Shown piece by piece: positions 1-7,687 of a stretch of DNA of 14,080 bases. Position numbers and translations under genes: made by a program. Below the pieces are notes generated by a model, which saw only the letters and a program-made list of their open reading frames with translations, searched no databases and was not told the origin of the DNA. The first letter of the stretch is position 1; each line of letters begins with the position of its first letter. Where the stretch lies: contig PMLH01000219.1 of assembly GCA_003159055.1 (NCBI GenBank), forward strand, positions 30,320-44,399, read 5' to 3'. This DNA is from Myxococcales bacterium. Its GTDB lineage: Bacteria > Myxococcota > Polyangia > Fen-1088.

Positions 1-34
1 CTCCGCCCGCCACGCGACGCGGAGCGGTTACCGC
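1..34. repeat. Short dyad symmetries at the left edge
   Basis: CTCCGC (1-6) is complementary to GCGGAG (19-24). GCGGT (24-28) and ACCGC (30-34) flank a single base. These short GC-rich dyads abut the longer interlocked repeats at 34-75. Together they make positions 1-75 unusually dense in potential hairpins. No coding potential is evident here. Arms this short can arise by chance in high-GC DNA. Confidence 0.3.
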
Positions 35-75
35 GACAGGCTCCTAGTCTTTCAGCCTGTCGTTCGCGAAAGACT
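34..75. repeat. Two interlocked perfect inverted repeats (possible terminator or pseudoknot)
   Basis: A 9-bp arm CGACAGGCT (34-42) pairs with AGCCTGTCG (54-62). An 8-bp arm AGTCTTTC (46-53) pairs with GAAAGACT (68-75). The second repeat starts inside the loop of the first, which is the topology of an H-type pseudoknot or of two mutually exclusive hairpins. It lies 12 bp beyond the stop codon of the efflux adaptor, so it could end that transcript. No run of T follows on the minus strand, so it is not a classical intrinsic terminator. Its function is not known. Confidence 0.55.
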
Positions 76-87
76 GGCGGTCTGCTC

Positions 88-1218
88 CTACTTCGCGGCA
101 GCCCGCTTGTCCGAGCGCCGTACGGGCTGCACCAGGGAACCATCGTCCACGGTTTCGCCGACGTTAAGGGCCAACATGTCGCCGGGTTGGATGCCGTCGA
201 GCACGCGTGCGAATTCTCCGTCGTGGTCGGCCAAACGCACCGGACGGAAGTGCAAACGACCGTTGTCATCGACGACTGTCGCAAGGGTTTGCGTTCCACG
301 CGTGACCAGGGCCTCGGCTGGGATCTGCACCAGGCTCGGCATCTGAATTTTGATTTCTACCTCGACAAAACTGCCCGGCAGCAATGCGCCGTCCGCATTG
401 TCCACGTCGATCTCGGTCAGCATGGTGCGCGTCCGCGGCGTCAATTCGCCGGACAGGCGCGCGACCTTTGCGGGTCGCGCCCAGCCCGGGCGCTCGGCCA
501 CGCGCACGTCGGCTGCATCCCCGACCTTCACGAAGGCAGCGCTGGCCTGGTCGAGATACACGTAGATGCGTAGACGCTTGGTGTTGGCGATGGTCACCAC
601 CGGCAGCGCGCCCGCTTGAGCACCGGCCGCGCTTTGAATGAGCGCGCCAGAATCGGCAAAGCGCGCGGTCACAGTGCCCGCGAACGGCGCTCGCAGCGTA
701 CGATAGGCATCCTGGGTGCGCAAGGCCGCCTCCTGAGCCTCGGCGACGTCAGCGCTTGCAGTCGCACTGTCCACGTCTTGAGTCGAGACCACGCCTGGTC
801 CCGCCAGAGACTGCATCCGGTGAGCCTGGCGTCGCTTGTTCCGCGCGTCGGCCCGCGCAGCGGTCACTTGCTGATCCAACTCGGGAGACACGATGGTGGC
901 CAGGAGCTGGCCAGCCCTCACTTGATCTCCCTTGTCCACGCGCACCTCGCCCAGATATCCGGCCACCTTGCCGTACATCGTGACGCTGGCAAAGGGGTGG
1001 GTCTCGCCTTGCAAGCGCAGCGTCCGGACCGTGGGCGAGCTCGTGGCAGCAGAAACCAACACACGCGGCCCCGCCTTGTGGGCCTCGACGCGAGCGGCGC
1101 GCTCGGCGCGACCTGCGGCCGAGCGCCGATCGGCGAGCAGGATCACCACCGACGCCGAGGCGGCGAGCCCCAGGAGCACGGTGAAGTAGAACCGGCGAGC
1201 TGCCCAACGAGCGCTCAT
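88..1218 (-). CDS. RND efflux pump periplasmic adaptor (membrane fusion protein)
   Basis: A 376-residue adaptor that would bridge the inner-membrane pump to an outer-membrane channel. The N-terminus has an Arg-rich start followed by a hydrophobic signal anchor at about residues 10-30. Next come a barrel-sandwich (lipoyl-like) half with the stretch GKVAGYLGEVRVDKGDQV, an alpha-helical hairpin rich in Ala, Gln and Arg, the second lipoyl half (RAPFAGTVTARF), a beta-barrel, and a membrane-proximal domain (LVQIPAEALV). The tail is basic. The ATG at 1218 is chosen because it overlaps the pump stop codon as ATGA and places the signal anchor at the N-terminus; the reading frame continues upstream to 1749, but only antiparallel to pump coding sequence. 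The substrate cannot be inferred. The family assignment is secure. Confidence 0.93.
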   Translation of the reverse strand: MSARWAARRFYFTVLLGLAASASVVILLADRRSAAGRAERAARVEAHKAGPRVLVSAATSSPTVRTLRLQGETHPFASVTMYGKVAGYLGEVRVDKGDQVRAGQLLATIVSPELDQQVTAARADARNKRRQAHRMQSLAGPGVVSTQDVDSATASADVAEAQEAALRTQDAYRTLRAPFAGTVTARFADSGALIQSAAGAQAGALPVVTIANTKRLRIYVYLDQASAAFVKVGDAADVRVAERPGWARPAKVARLSGELTPRTRTMLTEIDVDNADGALLPGSFVEVEIKIQMPSLVQIPAEALVTRGTQTLATVVDDNGRLHFRPVRLADHDGEFARVLDGIQPGDMLALNVGETVDDGSLVQPVRRSDKRAAAK

Positions 1219-4200
1219 GGCGACACCTCCGTGCTGGCCAGCGCCAGGGCCGCAGCTTCTTCCGGCGGCGTCCACCGCTCGCCACGGGCCTCGGTCTGGA
1301 ACCGGGCTTCCAGCAAGTGCCGGGTCGGCATCTTCCGGCGAAGGGTGGCGTAGACCGCGGGCACCAGCAATAGGGTGATGAAGGTGGCCACCAGCAGGCC
1401 TCCGATGACCGCCCGACCGAGGGGCGCATTCTGCTCGCCCGCCTCGCCCAAGCCGAGGGCCATCGGAATCATGCCGATGATCATGGCCAAGGCGGTCATG
1501 ATCACCGGACGCAGGCGCGTCTTGCCTGCTTCCAGGGCTGCGTCCGACGGGCTGCTGCCCTTGTCCTCGGTGCGATAGTCGTTGGCGAATGACACCACGA
1601 GGATGGAGTTTGCTACGGCGATACCGACCGACATGATAGTCCCCATGAAGGATTCGACGTTGAGGGTTGTGTGGGTGAGTGCCAGCATCCACAAGATGCC
1701 GCTGAAGGCGCCCGGAATGGCGACCATGATGATGAGAGGGTCCAGCCAAGACTGAAACAGCACCACCATCAGGAAATAGACGAGTAGCGTGGCGAGAATG
1801 AGGCCGAGCCCGAGACTGCGGAAGGACTCACTCATCACCTCGTTCTGGCCCAAGATTCTGATCTTCACGCCCGGGGGCAGCTTGCCGAGTCCCGCGATCT
1901 TGGCCTCGATGTCGCGCACCACGCCGCCGAGGTCCCGCCCCTCGGTGTTGGCCGCCACATCGAGCACCCGCTGCACCGTGAAGTGCGTGATCTGGTTGGG
2001 CGTGGCGGTGGGCTGCAGGTTTGCGACCCCGGAAAGCATCACCGTGGGCGCCTCCTGCTCGGCCGAGGGCGCGAGGGTTCCCGCGGTCTGTAGGACGGCG
2101 CCTGAGCCTCCAGGCGTCACGGGCGTGGTCATGAGATCCGCGACCGTGGCCACCTTGGGCAGGGGTGTTTTCACCACCACGGAGTAATTCACGTTGTTGA
2201 GTGGGTTGAGGAAGTAGGACGGCGCCACCAAGCTGCTCGACGAGAGCGACGTGAGTAGGCTGTTCGAGACATCGCGCTCGGTCACGCCGACGTAAGCGGC
2301 GCGCTGGCGATCGACGTTCACCAGCAGCCCGGGATAGTCGAGCACCTGGGTGAGGTGCACGTCGGCCGTTCCCGGCACCAGCGCGATCTCGCGTTGCAGG
2401 CGCCTGGCGAGGGGCAACGACTTGTTGAAATCCGCCGCCTCGATCTGAACGTCGATAGGCGCCGAGACGCCGAAGTTCAAAACCTGGCTGACGATGTCGG
2501 CGGGCTGAAAGTAGGCAATCGAGCCCGGCAGATCCTCGGCGACGGCCTCGCGAATACGGCGCATGTAGCGCAGCGTGGGCTGATGATTGGGCTTGAGCGA
2601 CACGCGTATCTCGGCGTCCATGGAGCCGATGTTGTCGGTCTGCACGAAGGCCAGGTTGTACGAGATCGGGATACCGATCATGGCATTGAGGGCTTCGAGC
2701 TCGGCGGGCGGGATGATCTCGCGGATGCGGGCTTCCAGCGTGCTCACCATCTTCTCGGTCTCTTCGATGCGTGTGCCCACCGGGGCGCGGAAGTGCAGCT
2801 TCATCAGGCCCGCATCCACCTGGGGAAAGAAATCCAGGCCCACCATGGGGGCGAGCGCCAAGCTCACCAGCATGAAGGCTCCGCCCGCCAGCAGGGTGAA
2901 GGTACGGTGCTTGAGCACGCGTGCGAGGATACGTGCGTAGAAGTCTTGAAATCGTGCAAAGCCCCTCTCACGGGCGTCGTTCAAGCGCGCCGCCAAGTGC
3001 CTCCATCCGCTTGGCGGCGGCGTCTCGGAGTGCATCTGTTTCGCGGTTGCTTCCGGAGCATGCGTCTCGCTGCTCATGAGCATGCGCGACAGGGTGGGCA
3101 CCAGGGTGCGGGAGAGCAGATAGGATGCCAGCATCGACAGCACCACCGCCAGCGCCAGCGGTGTGAACAAGAAACGCGCCGGGCCTACCAGAAGGACCAC
3201 CGGAAAAAATACGATGCAGATGGAGAGCGTGGCCACGATGGCGGGCACCGCGATCTGCGAGGCACCGTCGAGAATGGCCACGGTGAGTGGCTTGCCCATG
3301 GAGCGATTGCGGTGGATGTTCTCCACCTCGACGGTGGCGTCGTCGACCAACATTCCAATGGCCAGGGCCAGGCCACCCAAAGTCATGATGTTGATGGTGT
3401 GGCCAAACAGCTTGAGTCCGATCACCGCCGCGAAGATGGCGAGCGGGATGGACGTGCACACCACCACCATACTGCGCCAGCTGCCGAGAAATGCGCCCAT
3501 CATCACAGAGACCAGCAGCGACGAAATGAGGGCCTCACGCAGCACGCTCCAGATTGCTCCGCGCACGAACAGCGACTGGTCGAAATTGATCTTCAGGTCG
3601 AGCCCGTCGGGCGCTGCGGCCTTGATGTCCGGAAGAGCCTCCTTGACGGCGTCGACCACCGCCAGCGTGGACGCTTGGGCGTGGCGCAAGATTGCCAGGT
3701 AGCTGGCCCGCCGTCCGTCCACCCGCACGACATTGGTCTGGTCCGCGAAGCCGTCGCTGATGCGCGCGACGTCGCCCAGCAGCACCGGCGTGCCGTCCGC
3801 AACCTTGACCGGGATGGCGTCGAACTCGGACACCGCCCGCGGGCTGCCGTTGGTGAGCACATTGTATTCGCGGCTGCCGATGCGCGCGGTGCCAGCGGGC
3901 AAAATCACGTTCGAGGCCTGTAGCGCGTTCACCACATCCGCGGGCGACAGTCCGCGCGCGGTCAGCAAGCGCGGATCGATGTCCACGTTGATCTGGCGCT
4001 GCTTGCCCCCGAACGGTGCCGGCGTGGACAGGCCCGGAATCGTGAACAGGCGCACCCGGATGAAGTTCAGACCGTAGTCGAAGATTTGTTGTTCCGGCAA
4101 CACGGCACTGGACATGGTCAGCTGCGCCACCGGCAGATTGGAGGCGTTGAAGCGAATGACGTTGGGCGGTTGCATCCCCGGCGGGGTGATGCGCAGGATG

Positions 4201-4544
4201 GTGCTGGAAACCGAGCTGATCTGCGCAATGGCGCCGCCGATGTCTGCGTCGGGCTGGAAGTAGATCTTTAGCAGGCCGATGCCCGGGATGGATTGCGACT
4301 CGATACGCTGGATGCCGTCCACCGTGCTCGAGTACGCACGCTCGGAGATGAGCACCACCCGCCTCTCCATGTCCTCGGCCGAAAGACCGGGGTAGTTCCA
4401 CACCACCGCAACCACCGGAATATCGATGGCGGGGAAGATGTCGACCACCATGCGGGTCGTCGACAAGATTCCCATCACGATGAGCAGCAGCGCCATCACC
4501 GCGATGGTGTAGGGACGACGTAACGCGAGTTTGACTATCCACAT
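1215..4544 (-). CDS. RND-family efflux transporter permease (HAE-1-like)
   Basis: A 1109-residue proton-driven inner-membrane pump of normal length for the AcrB/MdtB/Czc superfamily. It begins with the typical MWIVKLALRRPYTIAVMALL helix. A first porter domain follows, then TM4 with the proton-relay Asp pair (D401-D402, GMLVDDATVEVENIHR). A hydrophilic linker (about residues 490-540) joins the two repeat halves, and the second half repeats the architecture. In the TM10 segment GIAVANSILVVSFAND, Ala978 stands where AcrB has the essential Lys940. The gene precedes its adaptor (4-bp overlap), whereas adaptor first is the more common order. No convincing Shine-Dalgarno precedes the ATG; TCTAGACAATC lies directly upstream. 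A drug-type substrate is a guess from family resemblance. Confidence 0.95.
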   Translation of the reverse strand: MWIVKLALRRPYTIAVMALLLIVMGILSTTRMVVDIFPAIDIPVVAVVWNYPGLSAEDMERRVVLISERAYSSTVDGIQRIESQSIPGIGLLKIYFQPDADIGGAIAQISSVSSTILRITPPGMQPPNVIRFNASNLPVAQLTMSSAVLPEQQIFDYGLNFIRVRLFTIPGLSTPAPFGGKQRQINVDIDPRLLTARGLSPADVVNALQASNVILPAGTARIGSREYNVLTNGSPRAVSEFDAIPVKVADGTPVLLGDVARISDGFADQTNVVRVDGRRASYLAILRHAQASTLAVVDAVKEALPDIKAAAPDGLDLKINFDQSLFVRGAIWSVLREALISSLLVSVMMGAFLGSWRSMVVVCTSIPLAIFAAVIGLKLFGHTINIMTLGGLALAIGMLVDDATVEVENIHRNRSMGKPLTVAILDGASQIAVPAIVATLSICIVFFPVVLLVGPARFLFTPLALAVVLSMLASYLLSRTLVPTLSRMLMSSETHAPEATAKQMHSETPPPSGWRHLAARLNDARERGFARFQDFYARILARVLKHRTFTLLAGGAFMLVSLALAPMVGLDFFPQVDAGLMKLHFRAPVGTRIEETEKMVSTLEARIREIIPPAELEALNAMIGIPISYNLAFVQTDNIGSMDAEIRVSLKPNHQPTLRYMRRIREAVAEDLPGSIAYFQPADIVSQVLNFGVSAPIDVQIEAADFNKSLPLARRLQREIALVPGTADVHLTQVLDYPGLLVNVDRQRAAYVGVTERDVSNSLLTSLSSSSLVAPSYFLNPLNNVNYSVVVKTPLPKVATVADLMTTPVTPGGSGAVLQTAGTLAPSAEQEAPTVMLSGVANLQPTATPNQITHFTVQRVLDVAANTEGRDLGGVVRDIEAKIAGLGKLPPGVKIRILGQNEVMSESFRSLGLGLILATLLVYFLMVVLFQSWLDPLIIMVAIPGAFSGILWMLALTHTTLNVESFMGTIMSVGIAVANSILVVSFANDYRTEDKGSSPSDAALEAGKTRLRPVIMTALAMIIGMIPMALGLGEAGEQNAPLGRAVIGGLLVATFITLLLVPAVYATLRRKMPTRHLLEARFQTEARGERWTPPEEAAALALASTEVSP

Positions 4545-4677
4545 GATTGTCTAGAAAAGCCCATCAGAATTTCCGGGTTGCGTTTGGATGCCTTGCCTCT
4601 GCACCGGGTTCTCCGGGCGCCGCATGCGACAACGGCCCACAATCTTGAACCGTCGGGTCATCGGGGATAGCCTGCGC
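4545..4677. other. Divergent intergenic region between efflux operon and Cys-rich protein gene
   Basis: These 133 bp must contain the promoters of both flanking genes, which point away from each other. A CTAG (4551-4554) lies 6 bp upstream of the pump ATG, and TAGCCT (4668-4673) lies just before the opposite start. No clear operator palindrome or adjacent regulator gene is visible. Confidence 0.5.
4668..4673 (+). promoter_or_regulatory. Candidate -10 element (TAGCCT)
   Basis: TAGCCT fits the minimal TAnnnT form of a -10 hexamer and ends only 4 bp before the first of two adjacent ATG codons (4678, 4681). If used, transcription would begin at or near the start codon, giving a leaderless or nearly leaderless mRNA. 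No good -35 box was found. A similar TAGTCT lies upstream of the TonB-like gene at 13030. Confidence 0.2.
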
Positions 4678-5880
4678 ATGATGAAAACCAGCGCTCTAGC
4701 CTTCGTGACCGCCTATTCGAGTTTCGCCTTGTTGGCTGAGCCGGCCTGCCACCAGAGCACAAGCACCGCCGCCGACGCCGCTGGAGATGCTCAGCGCGCC
4801 CCGACCGCAGGCGGATCGGGCGGAAGAGGCGACGCTGGCTCCGTCGGATCGGGAGGTTCGGGCGGCGGTCGCGCCGATGGCTCAGCCCCGGACACGAAGA
4901 ACGCCGAGACCCCCGCAGGTCCCATGACTCCGACCGAGGCCTGCCAGGCCTCCATCCGAGTTCAATGCGAGCGACGTGCGGTCTGCTCGGGCGTGCAGGG
5001 CACAGTCGATCTGGCTGGGGATATTTGCCTCCGCTTCGCCAACATCTGCCCAGACTACTACTTCAGCGCAGACTCCAATCGAACCGTCGCCGAGGTCACC
5101 GACTGTCTGCCGGCGCTGGCCGCCCAGAGCTGTACCGATATTCTCCTCGGTATCGTGCCGCCTTGCCTCGCCCGAGGTGACCGCCCGGCGAATAGCCCGT
5201 GCGCCTACGGCAGCCAGTGCCAAGGCTCCCAGTGCAGGGGCAGCGGAAACCAGTGCGTGCAATGCGACCCCACCTCGCCGATTGGTGGATCTTGCAACGG
5301 GGCCGCTTGCGAGCAAGGCGCCTTCTGCAATCGCAACGCTTTCATCTGCGAGGATGCAAGCACCGTCGTGTACGCGCCCGAAGGACAGCCGTGCAAATTG
5401 TTCGCATCGCCAGTCATCGGCTGTGCGGGCGACCTGCTTTGCGCGACCGATGCGTCCCAGTCCTGCAACAACTGTGGAATCTGCTCTCGCCTGCCGGGGC
5501 TCGGCGAGCCCTGCGCACACCTGGCGATGGGTGGAGCTGTCGTCTGCGGCAAGGGCATGGTTTGCTCCAACAGCAGTGGCGGCGGAACCTGCGTGCCCAA
5601 GGGGACTTGCGGGATCGGCGCCACCTGCGACGACGCCTCGTACTGCAGGCCGAGCGATCAGGTCTGCGCCCCGCGCGCCGGCGTGGGCCAGGCGTGCGGC
5701 GACGGGAGCTCGTCGAGCAGCCTGCCGCCATGCCTTGCCCCCGCCAAGTGTGTCTCATCCACCGGGAAATGCGCCCTGGCGGGCGGGCTCGGCGACCCGT
5801 GCGACAACGATCATCCGTGTGCCGAGTTGCTTTCGTGCACCGCAGGAACCTGCCAGACCGTCGGTTCGTGTCCTGGCTAG
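4678..5880 (+). CDS. Exported cysteine-rich modular protein of unknown function
   Basis: A 400-residue protein; a second ATG at 4681 is equally possible. I do not recognise a specific function. The N-terminus (MMKTSALAFVTAYSSFALL) looks like an export signal ending near a Cys. The residues before it (LAEPAC) are a poor lipobox, so lipidation is uncertain. A Gly/Ser/Ala-rich low-complexity linker covers about residues 45-80. After it, about 40 Cys occur in units of the form G-x-x-C...C-x(3-5)-C...C, repeated about five or six times to the C-terminus. This resembles the EB/Dickkopf-type Cys-rich surface proteins common in myxobacteria. The Cys density implies an oxidised, extracytoplasmic location. 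The frame is open further upstream to 4588, but 4678 places the signal peptide at the N-terminus. The gene is transcribed alone and converges on moeB. Confidence 0.82.
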   Translation: MMKTSALAFVTAYSSFALLAEPACHQSTSTAADAAGDAQRAPTAGGSGGRGDAGSVGSGGSGGGRADGSAPDTKNAETPAGPMTPTEACQASIRVQCERRAVCSGVQGTVDLAGDICLRFANICPDYYFSADSNRTVAEVTDCLPALAAQSCTDILLGIVPPCLARGDRPANSPCAYGSQCQGSQCRGSGNQCVQCDPTSPIGGSCNGAACEQGAFCNRNAFICEDASTVVYAPEGQPCKLFASPVIGCAGDLLCATDASQSCNNCGICSRLPGLGEPCAHLAMGGAVVCGKGMVCSNSSGGGTCVPKGTCGIGATCDDASYCRPSDQVCAPRAGVGQACGDGSSSSSLPPCLAPAKCVSSTGKCALAGGLGDPCDNDHPCAELLSCTAGTCQTVGSCPG

Positions 5881-5911
5881 GGAGGTGATGCCAAGCAGGG
5901 ATTCAACCAGC

Positions 5912-5928
5912 GAATGACAGCCTCATTC
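5912..5928. terminator. Weak hairpin between convergent genes
   Basis: GAATGA (5912-5917) and TCATTC (5923-5928) form a 6-bp stem with a 5-base loop. The stem overlaps the moeB stop codon, within the 42 bp separating the two convergent stop codons. There is no T tract on either strand, so termination is only a possibility. No other terminator is visible in the gap. Confidence 0.2.
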
Positions 5929-7017
5929 AGTCGCGCGCCAGGCGTGAATTCCGCCGCGCAGACTCTTGGCGGCGGAAAGACCGCAGCGCTTGCGCAAGAT
6001 GGACACAGCGGCGAGGCTGCGCACGCCTGCCGCACAGTAGACCACGGTCGGCAGATCGGCTCGCAAACCGGCAAGCTGGCGACTCGACGAGACGTCTTCG
6101 AGCAGCCCGAGGGGAATGTGTAGGGACGGAAGGATCGCGTCCTCGGCTCGCTCCCAGGCCTCGCGCACGTCGAGAAGCTGCACCGAGCCTACGCGCAGCA
6201 ATTCTCGCAACTCCGCACCGGCGATCTCCCAACTCTCGCCTGAGCAGGTCGCGGGCTCCATGTCCGTCGGAAGCTCCCGGATGGGCCGGCTGTTCGAATC
6301 CACGGCCAGACGCACGGTTTGTACGTTCATGGTGAGCGCGTTCCACAACAGCAATTTACCCGCGAGCGGCTCGCCGACCCCGGAGAGAATCTTGATGGCT
6401 TCTCCGGCTTGCAGCGTTCCCACGATGCCTGGCAGGAATCCGATCACGCCGGCCTGTGCGCAGTTCGGCGCCTGGCCGGCCGGTGGCGGCGACGGAAACA
6501 GGCAACGGTAGGTCGGACCGGCGCGCCAGTTGAACACACTCAGTTGGCCGTCGCAGCCCTGAACCGCCCCGTAGGCGAATGGCCGATCCGCCATCACGCA
6601 CGCATCATTGACCAGGTAGCGGGTGGCAAAGTTGTCGGAAGCGTCGATGACCACATCGCTGGCGCCAACCAGATCCAGGGCGTTATTTCGACCGAAACGC
6701 TCGGCCACGGCAACGACGTCTACCAACGAATTCAGTGCGCGCAGCCGCTTGGCCGCGGCTTCCGCCTTGGGCTTGCCGACGTCCTCCTCGGCGTACAGGA
6801 CCTGGCGCTGCAAATTGCTGGTCTCGACCCTGTCAAAGTCCACTACCACGATCCGCCCCACCCCGGCCGCTGCGAGATAGAGCAAAGCCGGACAGCCGAG
6901 GCCGCCCGCGCCCACCACAAGAACTTTGCCTGCCTTGAGCCGCTCCTGCGCGGCCCGGCCAAATCCGGGCAGGGACAAATGCCGCTGGTAACGGTGCAAC
7001 TCTTCTGCGGTCAGCAT
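5923..7017 (-). CDS. moeB: Molybdopterin-synthase adenylyltransferase MoeB fused to a rhodanese domain
   Basis: A 364-residue protein that activates the C-terminal glycine of MoaD by adenylation and probably supplies the sulfur. Residues 1-250 are an E1-like/ThiF domain. It has the nucleotide-binding loop GAGGLG (36-41), the DFDRVETSNLQRQ segment, the DASDN stretch near 125-129, and the conserved Cys186 in NCAQAGV. Residues about 265-364 are a rhodanese domain with active-site loop YCAAGVRS (Cys328), the layout called MoeZ or MoeBR. The structural zinc site is degraded: the first CxxC is T169-Y-R-C172 and the second is R-P-I-R (244-247). The ATG at 7017 overlaps the moaE stop by 7 bp. The frame extends upstream across moaE, but homology starts here. 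It is the last gene of the operon. Confidence 0.93.
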   Translation of the reverse strand: MLTAEELHRYQRHLSLPGFGRAAQERLKAGKVLVVGAGGLGCPALLYLAAAGVGRIVVVDFDRVETSNLQRQVLYAEEDVGKPKAEAAAKRLRALNSLVDVVAVAERFGRNNALDLVGASDVVIDASDNFATRYLVNDACVMADRPFAYGAVQGCDGQLSVFNWRAGPTYRCLFPSPPPAGQAPNCAQAGVIGFLPGIVGTLQAGEAIKILSGVGEPLAGKLLLWNALTMNVQTVRLAVDSNSRPIRELPTDMEPATCSGESWEIAGAELRELLRVGSVQLLDVREAWERAEDAILPSLHIPLGLLEDVSSSRQLAGLRADLPTVVYCAAGVRSLAAVSILRKRCGLSAAKSLRGGIHAWRATE

Positions 7018-7430
7018 TCGCAACCCACCCAGGCTCGCTCGCCATCGCGGTAGTCCTCCCTCTTCCAGATGGGGACGCTCGCCTTCACTCCGTCGATGAT
7101 GAATGCGCAGGCAGCGAACGCCTCGCCTCGGTGGGCGGCGGCGGCCCAGGCGCGAACAGCAACTTCGCCCGGCTCGAGCACGCCGATCCGGTGGATGCAC
7201 GCGGCGGCTGACAATCCGAATCGGCCGACCGCATCGTGCACGATGCGCGCGCCTTCGCGCTCGGCCAGCTCCGCGTAGGCCGAGTATTCGAGCCGGAGGA
7301 CGGACTTGCCTTCGTTGTTGTCGCGCACGACGCCTTCGAAACAAACGATAGCGCCCACGCTCACAGGCAGCACGAACGGCGGTCGGTCCAGCAACGGATT
7401 GGGGGACAGGACAAACAGGGCTTCGGCCAC
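7011..7430 (-). CDS. moaE: Molybdopterin synthase catalytic (large) subunit MoaE
   Basis: A 139-residue protein, normal for MoaE, which with thiocarboxylated MoaD inserts the dithiolene sulfurs into cPMP to make molybdopterin in the cytoplasm. Visible family marks are VGAIVCFEGVVRDNNEGK near the N-terminus, the EYSAYAELAE helix, HRGEAF (His100-Arg101), and VKASVPIWKRED, which carries the two active-site lysines K116 and K123. A GTG start at 7430 is chosen. It lies one base after the moaD stop and 5 nt after a GGGAGG Shine-Dalgarno. The upstream extension of the frame only runs across moaD. The 3' end overlaps moeB by 7 bp. Confidence 0.93.
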   Translation of the reverse strand: MAEALFVLSPNPLLDRPPFVLPVSVGAIVCFEGVVRDNNEGKSVLRLEYSAYAELAEREGARIVHDAVGRFGLSAAACIHRIGVLEPGEVAVRAWAAAAHRGEAFAACAFIIDGVKASVPIWKREDYRDGERAWVGCEC

Positions 7431-7431
7431 G

Positions 7432-7671
7432 TCAGCCTCCCGCAACCGGCGGCACGAACACGACGAAATCACCGTCGGCCAGCCGGCGATCCCATGCGCT
7501 GAACGCGTCGTTGACCGCGGGGCGCACGTGTTTCTCGTCGAGCGAGAACCCATGCCTGCGTGCGAGGTCGCGATAGAGCTGGCGCAGGTCTGCGCTTTCC
7601 ACCGCCAGGGTTTCTTGCTCCAGCCCGCGCTGCTCGCGCAGGATTGCGTAGTAGCCGACGCGAATCTTCAT
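7432..7671 (-). CDS. moaD: Molybdopterin synthase sulfur-carrier (small) subunit MoaD
   Basis: A 79-residue ubiquitin-like sulfur carrier that ends in the required Gly-Gly (VPPVAGG). The terminal glycine is adenylated by MoeB, converted to a thiocarboxylate, and used by MoaE. The N-terminus MKIRVGYYAILREQRG and the DGDFVVFVPPVAGG tail are typical, as is the length. The ATG at 7671 is preceded by GGAGAG and lies 16 bp after the moeA stop. The frame is open upstream through moeA to 7989, but only this start gives a MoaD. The gene sits directly before moaE, as in many bacteria. Confidence 0.95.
   Translation of the reverse strand: MKIRVGYYAILREQRGLEQETLAVESADLRQLYRDLARRHGFSLDEKHVRPAVNDAFSAWDRRLADGDFVVFVPPVAGG
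7436..7441 (-). promoter_or_regulatory. Shine-Dalgarno of moaE encoded by the Gly-Gly codons of moaD
   Basis: On the minus strand the end of moaD reads GCG-GGA-GGC-TGA. GGGAGG within it lies 5 nt before the GTG start of moaE, with the stop codon in between. The codons for the essential MoaD C-terminal diglycine therefore double as the ribosome-binding site of the next gene. This site decides the moaE start. Confidence 0.8.
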
Positions 7672-7687
7672 GGTGTCTCTCCGGTGC

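Noticed and set aside
1219..1749. Upstream extension of the efflux adaptor
   Set aside because: The extension overlaps pump coding sequence in another frame and is His/Arg/Gly-rich. The ATG at 1218 gives a proper signal anchor.
2355..3923. 522-codon open frame on the plus strand inside the RND gene
   Set aside because: It is antisense to a pump with clear motifs. The translation is rich in His, Arg, Gln and Gly, as expected from a shadow frame in high-GC DNA.
7018..7344. Upstream extension of MoeB
   Set aside because: It overlaps moaE in another frame and is Arg-rich. The MoeB fold starts at the ATG at 7017.
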